Shown here: piece after piece, positions 15,727 through 24,516 of the stretch | Layout of the letters: every line of letters starts with the position of its first letter | Position numbering within the stretch: position 1 is the first letter of the stretch | DNA from: Alphaproteobacteria bacterium | Lineage (GTDB): Bacteria; Pseudomonadota; Alphaproteobacteria; Elsterales; Elsteraceae | NCBI GenBank assembly: GCA_004292755.1 | Contig: RDXE01000077.1 | Span: forward strand, 1-41,917 | Length of the DNA: 41,917 bases | Reading direction: 5' to 3' | Made by a program: the position numbers and the translations under genes | Notes under the pieces: model-generated | Seen by the model: the letters and a program-made list of their open reading frames with translations, nothing else | The model's database searches: none | What the model was told of the DNA's origin: nothing

Positions 15727-16689
15727 ACCAGCCCTGCCAAGCGCGTGGACGCCCCGACATCACCGGGGACGTAGGGGCCGCGGTAGCCAATCAGGCTGTC
15801 AACATAGGCATGGCGCTGGTGCGCCTCGGCATCAGGATGGGTGTCGCGCAGCAAGCCCTGGATGGCGGCGACGGACGAGAACTTCCGCGCCTCCAGCCAC
15901 TCCCGCAGCCGCGCCAGCATCCCGCTGAGATGATCGGGGCCGTGGCGCAGCAGAGATGCGGTGGTCATCACGGCGTCAGCCCCGGCGAGCAGGTACCGGA
16001 TCACTTCCGGCGCATCTTCGACTCCCGTACCGGCCGCGAGCGAGAGGCGCGGTGTCCGCCCTGACAACACCGACAGCCACAGCAGACCCAGCCTGATGTC
16101 CTGCGCGGTGCTCAGCGCGACATCGTTGTACCAACGCAACCGTACCAGATCGATATCGGGCTGATAGAGCCGATTGAACAGCACCAACCCGTCAGCGCCA
16201 ACCTGGTGCAGATTGCGCGCCAGCGCGCCGAAGGCTGAAAAGTGCGGGTGCAGCTTGACTGCCAAGGGGATCGTAATGCGAGCACGCACCGCCCGTACCA
16301 GGTCCACGCAGTCGGATTCCGCCTCAGGTCCAGTCACCGCAGCGCCGGACGCCACCCGATAGATGTTCAACTCAAGCGCAGAGGCACCCGCCTCCTGGAT
16401 CAGCCCGGCGTGATCGACCCAGCCGACCACCGTGCTGCCATTCAGGCTGGCGATCACGGGGATCTCCAGGGCGGCGCGGGCGCGGACGATTAGGTCGAGA
16501 TAGCCGTCTGGCCCCGCATTGTAGGCGGCAGCGCTGGGAAAATACGAACTCGCCTCGGGGGAGCTGTCCGCCCCCAGCGCCAGCATCTTCCAGCTGCCGC
16601 AACGAGTCGAGTTGGCCGCAGAGCGGCGAGGCCGAAGCGATGATGGGGTTGCGCAGTGGCAAGCCGAGATAAGTCGCGCTCAGATCCAT
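15723..16689 (-). pseudogene. Dihydroorotate dehydrogenase-like protein, broken by deletion and frameshift
   Basis: Relatives (about 330 residues, FMN-binding TIM barrel) often sit next to PFOR. Here the N-terminus MDLSATYLGLPLRNPIIASASPLCGQLDSLRQLEDAGAG is in one frame from ATG 16689; the rest (PEASSYFPSAAAYNAGPDGYLDLI...VIASLNGSTVVGWVDHAGLIQEAGASALELNIY...ASTRLAGLV) is in another. At the junction near 16560-16590 the residues usually between LEDAGA and EALSYFP (VVLPSLFEEQI and following) are missing, so an out-of-frame internal deletion is likely. An internal start could still yield a 287-residue barrel lacking its first strand. It lies 5 bases after the PFOR stop and overlaps the nitroreductase start. 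Confidence 0.75.
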
Positions 16690-16694
16690 GGTCG

Positions 16695-19600
16695 TCAGCC
16701 TTTGATGGCAGGTGCGTCGGGCTGGAACCGGCTGCCATCGCGGCGCGCCAGGGTTTCGTATTGGCGGTATTTCTCCATCACGGAGGCTTGCGCGGTCGCG
16801 AGCAGCTCGGCTGCCTCGGCTGGGCGACTGCTTGCAAGGCTGCGGTAGCGCAGCTCGTTGTAGGCATAGTCTTGCATCGGGATGTGCGGGCGCGGGCTAT
16901 CAAGCCGGAACGGTGCCTCACCAACGCTGCGCATCGCTGGGTTGAAGCGGAACAGTGGCCAGTAGCCAGAGGCAGTGGCGAGATCCTGCTGACGCATCCC
17001 AAAGCGCAGATCGAAGCCATGCGCGATGCAATGGCTATAGGCCAGGATCAGCGAAGGGCCAGGCCAGGCCTCGGCTTCGCGGAAGGCCAAAAGCGTATGC
17101 TGGGGATTTGCGCCGATCGCCACCTGCGCGACATAGACATTGCCATAGGCAATCGTCTGCAATCCGAGATCCTTGCGCGCGGTGCGCTTGCCAGCGGCGG
17201 CGAATTTCGCGACCGCGCCGATTGGCGTGGCCTTTGAGGCTTGGCCGCCGGTGTTGGAATAGACCTCGGTGTCCAGCACCAGCACATTGACATCACGGCC
17301 GCTGGCCATCACGTGATCCAGCCCGCCATAGTCGATGTCGTAGGCCCAGCCATCGCCGCCGACGAGCCAAATGCTGCGGCGGAGCAGGTGATCGATCACC
17401 GAGAGCAGATCGAGCACCAGCGGTGCCTCTCCCATACTCGCGAGCCGGCGCCGCAGTTCCGCAACGCGTTGGCGCTGGGTGGCGATATCCGACTCGCGGA
17501 TTTGCGGCGCCGAGAGGATCGCCTCGACCAGCGCTTCGCCCAATTGCGGCGCCAACTGCCGCAGCAGACGCGCCGCCAATGCGCCATGCATGTCGGCGGC
17601 CAAGCGGAAGCCAAGACCGAACTCTGCATTGTCCTCAAACAGGGAGTTGGACCAAGCAGGGCCACGGCCGTCGCGGTTGGTCGTCCACGGTGTCACTGGC
17701 AAATTGCCGCCATAGATCGACGAGCAGCCAGTCGCGTTGGCGATCTGCAGCCGATCCCCAAACAGCTGGGACAACAACCGCAAATAAGGCGTCTCGCCAC
17801 ACCCGGCACAGGCGCCGGAGAACTCGAACAGCGGCTCGAGGAACTGCACACCGCGGACATTGGCGAAATCAACGAGCGCTCGGTCATTCACCGGAAGCGT
17901 TTCAAAGAAAACGATGTTTTCTCGCTCGGCCTCAAGCACCGGCGCTTTCGCAGCCATGTTGATCGCCTTCTGGTCCGGCACGCTGGCGCTGATCGCCGGG
18001 CAGACCTCGACGCAGATGCCACAGCCGGTGCATTCCTCCACATAGATCTGCAGGGTGAAGCGGCTATCGGGGTAGCCGCGCGCGTTCACGGGTGCGGCCT
18101 TAAAGGTGGCGGGTGCCGCGTCGGTCAGACGCTCGGCCTCGAAGAAGCGGGCGCGGATCACCGAATGCGGGCAGGCGATCGAGCACTGGCCGCATTGAAT
18201 GCAGAGTTCCTGATCCCAGATCGGCACGCTATCGGCGATGTTGCGCTTCTCCCAGGCGGCGGTGCCGAGCGGGAAGGTGCCATCCACGGGCATCGCGCTC
18301 ACCGGCAGGCCATCGCCCCGACCAGCCATAACGATTGCGGTGAAGTCGCGGACGAAGGCGGGTGCCGAGGCGGGCACGATCGGCGGCCGCTCCAAGAGGC
18401 TGGTCGCGGTCGCAGGCACGGTGACTTCGTGCAGATGCTCCAGGGTATGGTCGACCGCAGCATAGTTTTTCTCGACCACCCCGGCACCCTTCCGGCCGTA
18501 GGTCTTCTCGATCATGTGTTTGATGCGCTGTATCGCTTCGTCGCGCGGCAGCACACCCGAGATGGCGAAGAAACAGGATTGCAGCACGGTGTTGATCAAC
18601 CCGCCAAGCCCCGTGTCGCGCGCGACCTGGGACGCGTCGATCACATAGAGGCGGAGTTGCTTGTCGATGATCTCCTGCTGCACAGAGCGTGGCAGATGGC
18701 TCCAGGCCTCCTCCGCGCTATAGGGGCAATTCAGCAGGAAGGTGGCGCCAGTGCCCGCCAAGCTGAGCACATCCACCCGGTCCAGAAAGGCGAATTGGTG
18801 ACACGCGACGAAGCTCGCTTGGGCGATCAAATAGGGGGCCTGAATCGGCTCTGGCCCAAAGCGCAGATGCGAGACGGTCTGCGCGCCCGACTTATGCGAG
18901 TCATAGACGAAGTAACCCTGGGCGAAGCGGTCGTCGTCTTCTGCCAAGATTTTCACGCTGTTCTTATTGGCGCCAACCGTGCCATCCGAACCGAGACCAT
19001 AGAACACTGCGCGGATGACGCTGTCGGGTTCGATGTCAAACGACGGGTCGTAGGCGAGGCTGGTTCCTGACACATCGTCATTGATGCCGATCGTGAAGCC
19101 ATTGCGCGGTGCTTGCTTTGCCAATTCCTCGAACACCGCCTTCGCCATCGCCGGGGTGAATTCCTTCGACGACAGGCCATAGCGCCCACCGATGACTCGC
19201 GGCATGGTCGCCCGCTCTCCGCTGGCGAGCGCTTGGGCCAGTGTCGTTATGACATCGAGGTACAGCGGCTCGCCGGTCGCGCCGGGCTCCTTGGTGCGGT
19301 CGAGCACTGCGATGGCGCGCACGCTGGCCGGAAGCGCCGCCAGAAAATGCTGGACGGAGAAGGGCCGGTACAGGCGCACCTGCAGCACGCCGAGCGCACC
19401 CTTCAGGAACTGCGCTGTGTCGCGCGCAACCTCGGCCGCCGAGCCGAGCAGCACGATCACCGACTCAGCATCGGCTGGGCCGTGATACTCGAACAACCGA
19501 TACCCGCGCCCAGTCAGCGCTTTGAACCGCGCCATCGCCCGTTCGACGATGATCGGGGTCGCGGCGTAGAACGGGTTGGCGGCCTCGCGCGCTTGGAAAA

Positions 19601-20306
19601 ACGTGTCGGGGTTGTGGGCCGTGCCGCGCATCACGGGGCGTTCGGGCGTCAGCGCGCGGGCGCGATGGGCGCGGACATGGTCGTCGCGGATCATCGCGCG
19701 GATGTCGGGGTCGGCGATCAGGGTTAGCTTGTTGAGTTCGTGCGAGGTCCGGAAGCCGTCGAAGAAATGCATAAACGGCACACGGCTCTTCAGGGTCGCG
19801 GCCTGCGCGATCAGCGCTAGGTCATGGGCTTCCTGCACCGAGGCCGACGACAGCATGGCAAAACCACTGGCGCGCGTCGCCATCACGTCTGAATGATCGC
19901 CAAAGATCGACAGCGCCTGGGTGGCGACAGCGCGCGCCGCCACGTGGAAGACAGTTGGTGTCAACTCGCCAGCGATCTTGAACATGTTGGGCAGCATCAA
20001 CAGCAGCCCTTGCGAGGAGGTGAACGTGGTGGTGAGCGCGCCGGATTGCAGCGCACCATGCACCGTCCCAGCGGCCCCACCTTCGCTCTGCATCTCCTGC
20101 ACCACCGGCACGCCGCCCCAGATATTGGGGATTCCAGCCGCAGCCCATTCATCGGCCAACTCGGCCATCGTCGACGACGGCGTGATCGGGTAGATCGCGC
20201 AGACTTCGTTGACCCGATAGGCGACGTAGGCCGCGGCGGTGTTGCCGTCCATGGTCGCGGTCACCGGGGCGGCTTTGTCAGGTCTTGTCGAAGGGATCGC
20301 GCTCAT
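16695..20306 (-). CDS. nifJ: Pyruvate:ferredoxin (flavodoxin) oxidoreductase
   Basis: Oxidises pyruvate with CoA to acetyl-CoA and CO2, passing electrons to ferredoxin; TPP and Fe-S enzyme, oxygen-sensitive in most organisms. 1203 residues, the usual single-chain size. The N-terminal pyrimidine domain has YPITPSSTMAELADEW; the 2x[4Fe-4S] insert has C702/C705/C708/C712 and C759/C762/C765/C769; the proximal cluster has C833/C836 (CAGCGE) and C861 (TGCSS); the TPP site has GDGWAYDIDYGGLDHV and DTEVYSNTGGQAS. The ATG at 20306 overlaps the stop of the GltD-like gene (ATGA). PFOR is uncommon in aerobic alphaproteobacteria, which use pyruvate dehydrogenase, and points to an anaerobic mode. Confidence 0.95.
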   Translation of the reverse strand: MSAIPSTRPDKAAPVTATMDGNTAAAYVAYRVNEVCAIYPITPSSTMAELADEWAAAGIPNIWGGVPVVQEMQSEGGAAGTVHGALQSGALTTTFTSSQGLLLMLPNMFKIAGELTPTVFHVAARAVATQALSIFGDHSDVMATRASGFAMLSSASVQEAHDLALIAQAATLKSRVPFMHFFDGFRTSHELNKLTLIADPDIRAMIRDDHVRAHRARALTPERPVMRGTAHNPDTFFQAREAANPFYAATPIIVERAMARFKALTGRGYRLFEYHGPADAESVIVLLGSAAEVARDTAQFLKGALGVLQVRLYRPFSVQHFLAALPASVRAIAVLDRTKEPGATGEPLYLDVITTLAQALASGERATMPRVIGGRYGLSSKEFTPAMAKAVFEELAKQAPRNGFTIGINDDVSGTSLAYDPSFDIEPDSVIRAVFYGLGSDGTVGANKNSVKILAEDDDRFAQGYFVYDSHKSGAQTVSHLRFGPEPIQAPYLIAQASFVACHQFAFLDRVDVLSLAGTGATFLLNCPYSAEEAWSHLPRSVQQEIIDKQLRLYVIDASQVARDTGLGGLINTVLQSCFFAISGVLPRDEAIQRIKHMIEKTYGRKGAGVVEKNYAAVDHTLEHLHEVTVPATATSLLERPPIVPASAPAFVRDFTAIVMAGRGDGLPVSAMPVDGTFPLGTAAWEKRNIADSVPIWDQELCIQCGQCSIACPHSVIRARFFEAERLTDAAPATFKAAPVNARGYPDSRFTLQIYVEECTGCGICVEVCPAISASVPDQKAINMAAKAPVLEAERENIVFFETLPVNDRALVDFANVRGVQFLEPLFEFSGACAGCGETPYLRLLSQLFGDRLQIANATGCSSIYGGNLPVTPWTTNRDGRGPAWSNSLFEDNAEFGLGFRLAADMHGALAARLLRQLAPQLGEALVEAILSAPQIRESDIATQRQRVAELRRRLASMGEAPLVLDLLSVIDHLLRRSIWLVGGDGWAYDIDYGGLDHVMASGRDVNVLVLDTEVYSNTGGQASKATPIGAVAKFAAAGKRTARKDLGLQTIAYGNVYVAQVAIGANPQHTLLAFREAEAWPGPSLILAYSHCIAHGFDLRFGMRQQDLATASGYWPLFRFNPAMRSVGEAPFRLDSPRPHIPMQDYAYNELRYRSLASSRPAEAAELLATAQASVMEKYRQYETLARRDGSRFQPDAPAIKG

Positions 20307-21934
20307 GCTCGCAAAGCCTTGGGTTCGGCGATCATCTCGATCGCGTGGCAGGGGCATTGCTCGAAGCAGACGCTGCAGCCGGTGCATCGCTCGAAGTCAA
20401 TGGCGTAGCGCTTGCCGGGGCCGAGCTTGACGATTGCTTGCTCTGGGCAGGCCCCGAAGCACTGGTCGCACTCGTAGCAGTTACCGCAGGAAAGGCAGCG
20501 CTGCGCCTCGTGCACGGCCTCCGGCTCCGTTAGACCGCCCGTGGTTTCGGCAAAATCCCCGCGCTCCGAGGGCGCAAGTTCACGCTGCACGGCGAGCGGT
20601 GCGGCGGCGTAGATCGGCAGATGTAGGTCAGCAAAGCCGATCAGCGGCGGGCGCAGCGAGGGCGCAACGGTCGCGCCCCGCAGCCACGCATCAATGTGGC
20701 GGGCCGCCTTCTTGCCTGCGCCGACAGCAGCTGTGACGCTGCGCGCACCGGGCACGGCGTCACCGCCAGCGAAAATGCCAGCGCGACCGGTCATCATCCC
20801 CGCATCGACCACCAGCGTGCCATCGGGCGCGAAAACCAGACCAGACAGTTGACGCAGAAAGCCGGTATCGGCCTGTTGGCCCAGCGCCAACACGACACTG
20901 TCCGCCGACAGGGTTTCAAACGTGCCGGTCGGCTTGGCGTTGCCTTCGGCGTCAAGCTCCATCCGCTCGATGGTGATCGCCTCGGCGCCGATGTCGTGGA
21001 TGCTGCTGAGCCACTTGATTTGGATCCCTTCGGCCAGGGCTTCATCCGCTTCAAAGGGATGCGCTTCCATATGGGCGCGGTCCTTGATGAAGACGACCAT
21101 CGCCTCCTCCGCACCCAGGCGTCGCGCGGTGCGCGCTGCATCCATCGCGGTGTTGCCCGCGCCATAGACAACAACGCGGCGACCGAGTGCAGGCGCCGTG
21201 CCCGTGCTGGCATCGTGCAGCAGGTTGATCGCGGTGAACACGCGCGCGGCATCGCGGGCCGGGATGTCGATGCGACGCCCGATCTGCGCGCCGATGGCGA
21301 TGAAAACCGCGTCAAACTGGCCTTCCGTCTGTTCCGCCAGCAGGTCGACCACCGTGTGGTTGCTGGTGATGCGCACGCCGAGAGCTTCGATGCCGCGGAT
21401 CTCCTTCATCAGATCCTCACGCGGCAGCCGATAGGCGGGGATGCCGTAGTGCATCATGCCACCGGGCAGCGGACCGGCGTCGCGGAGCTCCACAGCATGG
21501 CCCAGACGCGCGAGGTGATAGGCAGCGGCGAGTCCGCTCGGTCCACCACCCACGACGAGCACGCGTTTACCGCTGGGCGGCGGTGGTGCTGGCAGCGTCC
21601 ATCCCTGTTCGGCCGCCATGTCCCCGAGGAACCGCTCGACCGCATGGATGCTGACCGCGCTGTCCAACTGGCCGCGATTGCAGCTCGTCTCGCAGAGGTG
21701 GTAGCAGACCCGACCGTGGACCGCAGGAAACGGGTTGTCGCGCAGGATCATCTCCCACGCCGCGCGGTGTTTGCCCGCCTGGGCCAGTTCGAGCCAGCCC
21801 TGAATGTTCTCGCCGGCCGGGCACGCGTTGTTGCAGGGCGGCATCAGATCGACATAGTCGGGGCGTACGGCTCGCACCGGGCCAGCGCCCTTGTGGCCGA
21901 CAAGATCGATCACAGGGGTCAAATCGGCGGTCAT
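20303..21934 (-). CDS. GltD-like NAD(P)-dependent flavoprotein with C-terminal 2x[4Fe-4S] domain
   Basis: 543 residues. The N-terminal GltD-type Fe-S domain has Cys at 34, 38, 77, 81 and 85 (CNNACPAGENIQGWL..., CYHLCETSCNRG). An FAD site follows at about 129-134 (GGGPSG) and an NAD(P) fold around VVVYGAGNTAMDAARTARRLGAE. The C-terminus (480-543) has two ferredoxin-like clusters (CLSCGNCYECDQCFGAC; CTGCSVCFEQCP). It probably exchanges electrons between PFOR and NAD(P), the built-in clusters replacing a separate ferredoxin, which is absent here. The start at 21934 has a GGAAG RBS and overlaps the MFS stop; its own stop overlaps the PFOR ATG. Confidence 0.88.
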   Translation of the reverse strand: MTADLTPVIDLVGHKGAGPVRAVRPDYVDLMPPCNNACPAGENIQGWLELAQAGKHRAAWEMILRDNPFPAVHGRVCYHLCETSCNRGQLDSAVSIHAVERFLGDMAAEQGWTLPAPPPPSGKRVLVVGGGPSGLAAAYHLARLGHAVELRDAGPLPGGMMHYGIPAYRLPREDLMKEIRGIEALGVRITSNHTVVDLLAEQTEGQFDAVFIAIGAQIGRRIDIPARDAARVFTAINLLHDASTGTAPALGRRVVVYGAGNTAMDAARTARRLGAEEAMVVFIKDRAHMEAHPFEADEALAEGIQIKWLSSIHDIGAEAITIERMELDAEGNAKPTGTFETLSADSVVLALGQQADTGFLRQLSGLVFAPDGTLVVDAGMMTGRAGIFAGGDAVPGARSVTAAVGAGKKAARHIDAWLRGATVAPSLRPPLIGFADLHLPIYAAAPLAVQRELAPSERGDFAETTGGLTEPEAVHEAQRCLSCGNCYECDQCFGACPEQAIVKLGPGKRYAIDFERCTGCSVCFEQCPCHAIEMIAEPKALRA

Positions 21935-23187
21935 GACGACTTCCTGCTTCCGGTTTCGCGCAGGAAAAACGTCAAGACCAGCGCCAGCACGATCGCCCCA
22001 ACCCAAATGCTGTTCGCCATGCGGAAGGTATCCAGGTTCAACACGCCGCCGCTCGACAGCCGCATCAGCACCAAGCCGAACACGGGTGCTAGGAACGCGC
22101 TGAGGCTGAACACCAGGAAGTTCATCGCCCCGGTGGCGCTACCCTTAACGTTGTCGGGATTGGCTTCCTTAATCATTGTATAGGGGATCATCGCGGCGCC
22201 GGAGCCGATGCCGAACACCAAGCCGCCGATGTAGGGCGGGATGATGTGGCTGAAGTGGGCGACGGCGACGCCCGAGATCAGCATGACGATGATCCCGCCA
22301 TACAGCACGGGCTTGCGCTGGCCGCTGCGGTCGGCCAGATAGCCCAGCAGCGGCGCGCCGATCACCCATCCCAACGGCACCATTGAGGCTCGGGCGACCG
22401 CGTCGACGGTTGAGACGCCGAGACCCAGATGCAGGAACGGCACCCCCCAGATCATGTCGCCAATGGTGGTCGGCATGAACAGCAGGCCGCCGATAATCCC
22501 ACAGAGGTAGGATTGCGGGTTGGTGAGCACAACCTTGTAGGGGGCGAACATCGACCAGAACGAACCGGGCGCGCGATCCTCGCGCCGCGGCGTCACGACG
22601 AGCGCGATCACCGCCAGCACCACCAAAACGACGCCCGCATAGATCCAGAAGGCTTCCCAGGCGATCGGCCCATGCACGAGCGGGCTGACGGCGAATTGAC
22701 CGGCGAAGCCGCCCAGCATGCCAGCCAACTGCGTGAAGCCCACGGCGGTGGCCAGCCACTTGGCGGAGAAGCCGTGTACCGCCAGATAGACCGCCCCCGT
22801 GAAGGCGAAGGCCGACCCGGCGCCCTGCAACAGGCGGCCACCCTCAGCCATGCTCATGGTTCCCATGCCGAACAGAACGCTGCCGATACCGGTGGTCAGG
22901 ATGCCTATGAAGATCGGCAGTTTCGCGCCATAGCGATCGAGCGACGCGCCGGAGACCAAGGCGAAAGTCGCGTAGGTGTAGTAGTAGAGCCCAAGCAGCG
23001 AGCTGATCCCCAGCGTCGTCAGCGCGAACGCGGCCGTCAATTCCGGGATCATGACGCCCGGTGCCGACCGCAGCGCGTATTGCAGAAAATAGAACAGGCA
23101 GCACAGCACCCAGGCTGCCACAAACATCGTTCGGGGTTCTGAGCGTGCGGGCGTGAGCGTCACTCCCGCGCTGATCGATTCAGCCAT
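21931..23187 (-). CDS. MFS transporter, oxalate/formate antiporter-like
   Basis: 418 residues with about 12 transmembrane helices in two six-helix halves separated by a loop with PRREDRAPGSFW. N-terminal features (YFLQYALRSAPGVMIPELTAAFALTTLGISSLLGLYYYTYATFALVSGASLDRYGAK) match the oxalate:formate / monocarboxylate MFS group. It is first in the operon with the GltD-like and PFOR genes, with ATGA coupling. By context it may import pyruvate or another carboxylate, or export a fermentation acid; the substrate is not readable from sequence. The start at 23187 is chosen because helices begin soon after; a frame to 23223 adds only polar residues. Confidence 0.82.
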   Translation of the reverse strand: MAESISAGVTLTPARSEPRTMFVAAWVLCCLFYFLQYALRSAPGVMIPELTAAFALTTLGISSLLGLYYYTYATFALVSGASLDRYGAKLPIFIGILTTGIGSVLFGMGTMSMAEGGRLLQGAGSAFAFTGAVYLAVHGFSAKWLATAVGFTQLAGMLGGFAGQFAVSPLVHGPIAWEAFWIYAGVVLVVLAVIALVVTPRREDRAPGSFWSMFAPYKVVLTNPQSYLCGIIGGLLFMPTTIGDMIWGVPFLHLGLGVSTVDAVARASMVPLGWVIGAPLLGYLADRSGQRKPVLYGGIIVMLISGVAVAHFSHIIPPYIGGLVFGIGSGAAMIPYTMIKEANPDNVKGSATGAMNFLVFSLSAFLAPVFGLVLMRLSSGGVLNLDTFRMANSIWVGAIVLALVLTFFLRETGSRKSS

Positions 23188-23266
23188 GGCATGGTGTCCG
23201 TCGCCTGGAAGTCGGCAGTCCAACTGGTGACGAACGCTACCTGCTCGATCTACCGAAGCGGCAGGC

Positions 23267-23280
23267 TCGGAAACTACCGA
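23267..23280 (+). promoter_or_regulatory. Candidate FixJ-like box, best copy
   Basis: TCGGAAACTACCGA, itself partly palindromic (TCGG...CCGA). It lies 80-93 bases upstream of the MFS/PFOR operon and about 140 bases upstream of ldhA. It is paired with the inverted copy at 23297, 16 bases apart. Confidence 0.55.
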
Positions 23281-23296
23281 CCGTGGGTAGGGTAGC

Positions 23297-23310
23297 TCGG
23301 TAGATTCCGG
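23297..23310 (-). promoter_or_regulatory. Candidate FixJ-like box, inverted partner
   Basis: The plus strand reads TCGGTAGATTCCGG, which matches the reverse complement of the 23267 site at 12 of 14 bases. The two sites together also form a 12-base inverted repeat (11 of 12 paired). It lies 108-121 bases before the ldhA ATG. Confidence 0.5.
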
Positions 23311-23417
23311 CCCTGCGCACCCGGGCCTCCAGCCGCCACAACAATCGCGGGCGCGACTCGAGCCGGACGTGGCTCTGGCGAGGGCGGGGCCGTCACCAAC
23401 CGATCGAGGGAACTCCC

Positions 23418-24416
23418 ATGGACGTCACCGTGTTCAGCGCCAAGCCATATGACCGCTCCTTCCTGGACGCGGCGGCCGGGACGGCGCATCGGGTGACCTA
23501 CCTTGAGGCGCATCTGACGCCGGGCACCGCGGTGCTGGCTGACGGCGCCGATGTGGTGTGCGCCTTCGTCAACGACCGGGTCGATGCGGCGGTGCTGACC
23601 GCACTTCAGGGACTAGGCGTGCGCCTGGTCGCGTTACGCTCCGCGGGTTTCAACAATGTCGATTTGGTCGCGGCAAAGCATCTGGGCATCACAGTCGCGC
23701 GCGTCCCCGCCTATTCGCCGCAGGCTGTCGCCGAGCACACGGTCGCGCTGATGCTGTCGCTCAACCGCGGCATCCATCGCGCCTTTGCGCGGGTGCGGGA
23801 GGGCAACTTCGCCCTCGACGGCTTGCTTGGCTTCAACATGCAGGGCCGCAGCGTCGGCGTGATCGGCACCGGGCGGATCGGCGCTGCTGTGGTGACCATC
23901 TTGATGGGGTTCGGCTGTGATGTGCTGGCCTGTGATCCGCACTCCAACCCAACTCTGGTCGAGCGTGGGGTACGGTACATGGAATTGCCGGACCTGCTCT
24001 CGGCGTCGGACATCGTGACCCTGCATTGCCCACTGGTGCCGCAAACCCGCCACCTGATCGATACGGCCGCGATCGCCGAGATGCGGCGTGGCGCGATGCT
24101 GATCAACACCAGCCGTGGCGCCATCATCGACACCAATGCCGTGATCGCTGGTCTTAAGGATGGCGTGATCGGCCATCTCGGACTTGATGTCTACGAAGAA
24201 GAAGCAGCGCTGTTTTTCGAGGATCTCTCCGACCAGGTGATCCAAGACGATGTGTTTGCCCGACTGCTGACCTTCCCGAATGTCCTGATCACCGGTCACC
24301 AGGGGTTTTTCACCAGGGAGGCGATGGCTGCCATCGCAGAGACCACCTTCGCCAACATCACCGCCTTCGCGGCGACGGGGCATGCGCTGCACGAGGTTTC
24401 CGTCGATAAGGCGTGA
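23418..24416 (+). CDS. ldhA: D-lactate dehydrogenase (2-hydroxyacid dehydrogenase family)
   Basis: Reduces pyruvate to D-lactate with NADH. 332 residues, the usual length. The NAD-binding loop GTGRIG is at 150-155, the catalytic Arg at R233 ([10 protein letters not shown]), Glu in DVYEEE (257-262) and His at H294 in TGHQGFFT. The N-terminal substrate motif [10 protein letters not shown] is at 73-82. These are features of LdhA rather than generic phosphoglycerate dehydrogenases. RBS GAGGGAA before the ATG. It diverges from the PFOR operon across a 230-base region with two inverted candidate boxes, so both may be switched on together; it would reoxidise NADH during fermentation. Confidence 0.9.
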   Translation: MDVTVFSAKPYDRSFLDAAAGTAHRVTYLEAHLTPGTAVLADGADVVCAFVNDRVDAAVLTALQGLGVRLVALRSAGFNNVDLVAAKHLGITVARVPAYSPQAVAEHTVALMLSLNRGIHRAFARVREGNFALDGLLGFNMQGRSVGVIGTGRIGAAVVTILMGFGCDVLACDPHSNPTLVERGVRYMELPDLLSASDIVTLHCPLVPQTRHLIDTAAIAEMRRGAMLINTSRGAIIDTNAVIAGLKDGVIGHLGLDVYEEEAALFFEDLSDQVIQDDVFARLLTFPNVLITGHQGFFTREAMAAIAETTFANITAFAATGHALHEVSVDKA

Positions 24417-24516
24417 TGACCGCGGGCGAGCAGGTCGTCACCCTGTCGTGTGGGATCGACACCGACCCTGGCGAGGCAACCCCGAGCCGCTGGCAGGTCA
24501 GCAGGCGGGTCGATCC

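Noticed and set aside
17241-19070. 609-codon open frame on the plus strand opposite PFOR
   Set aside because: It is a GC-bias shadow of the PFOR gene; the minus-strand frame contains all expected cofactor motifs.
20696-22183. 495-codon plus-strand open frame opposite the GltD-like gene
   Set aside because: It is a shadow frame; the minus strand carries the Cys clusters and nucleotide-binding motifs.
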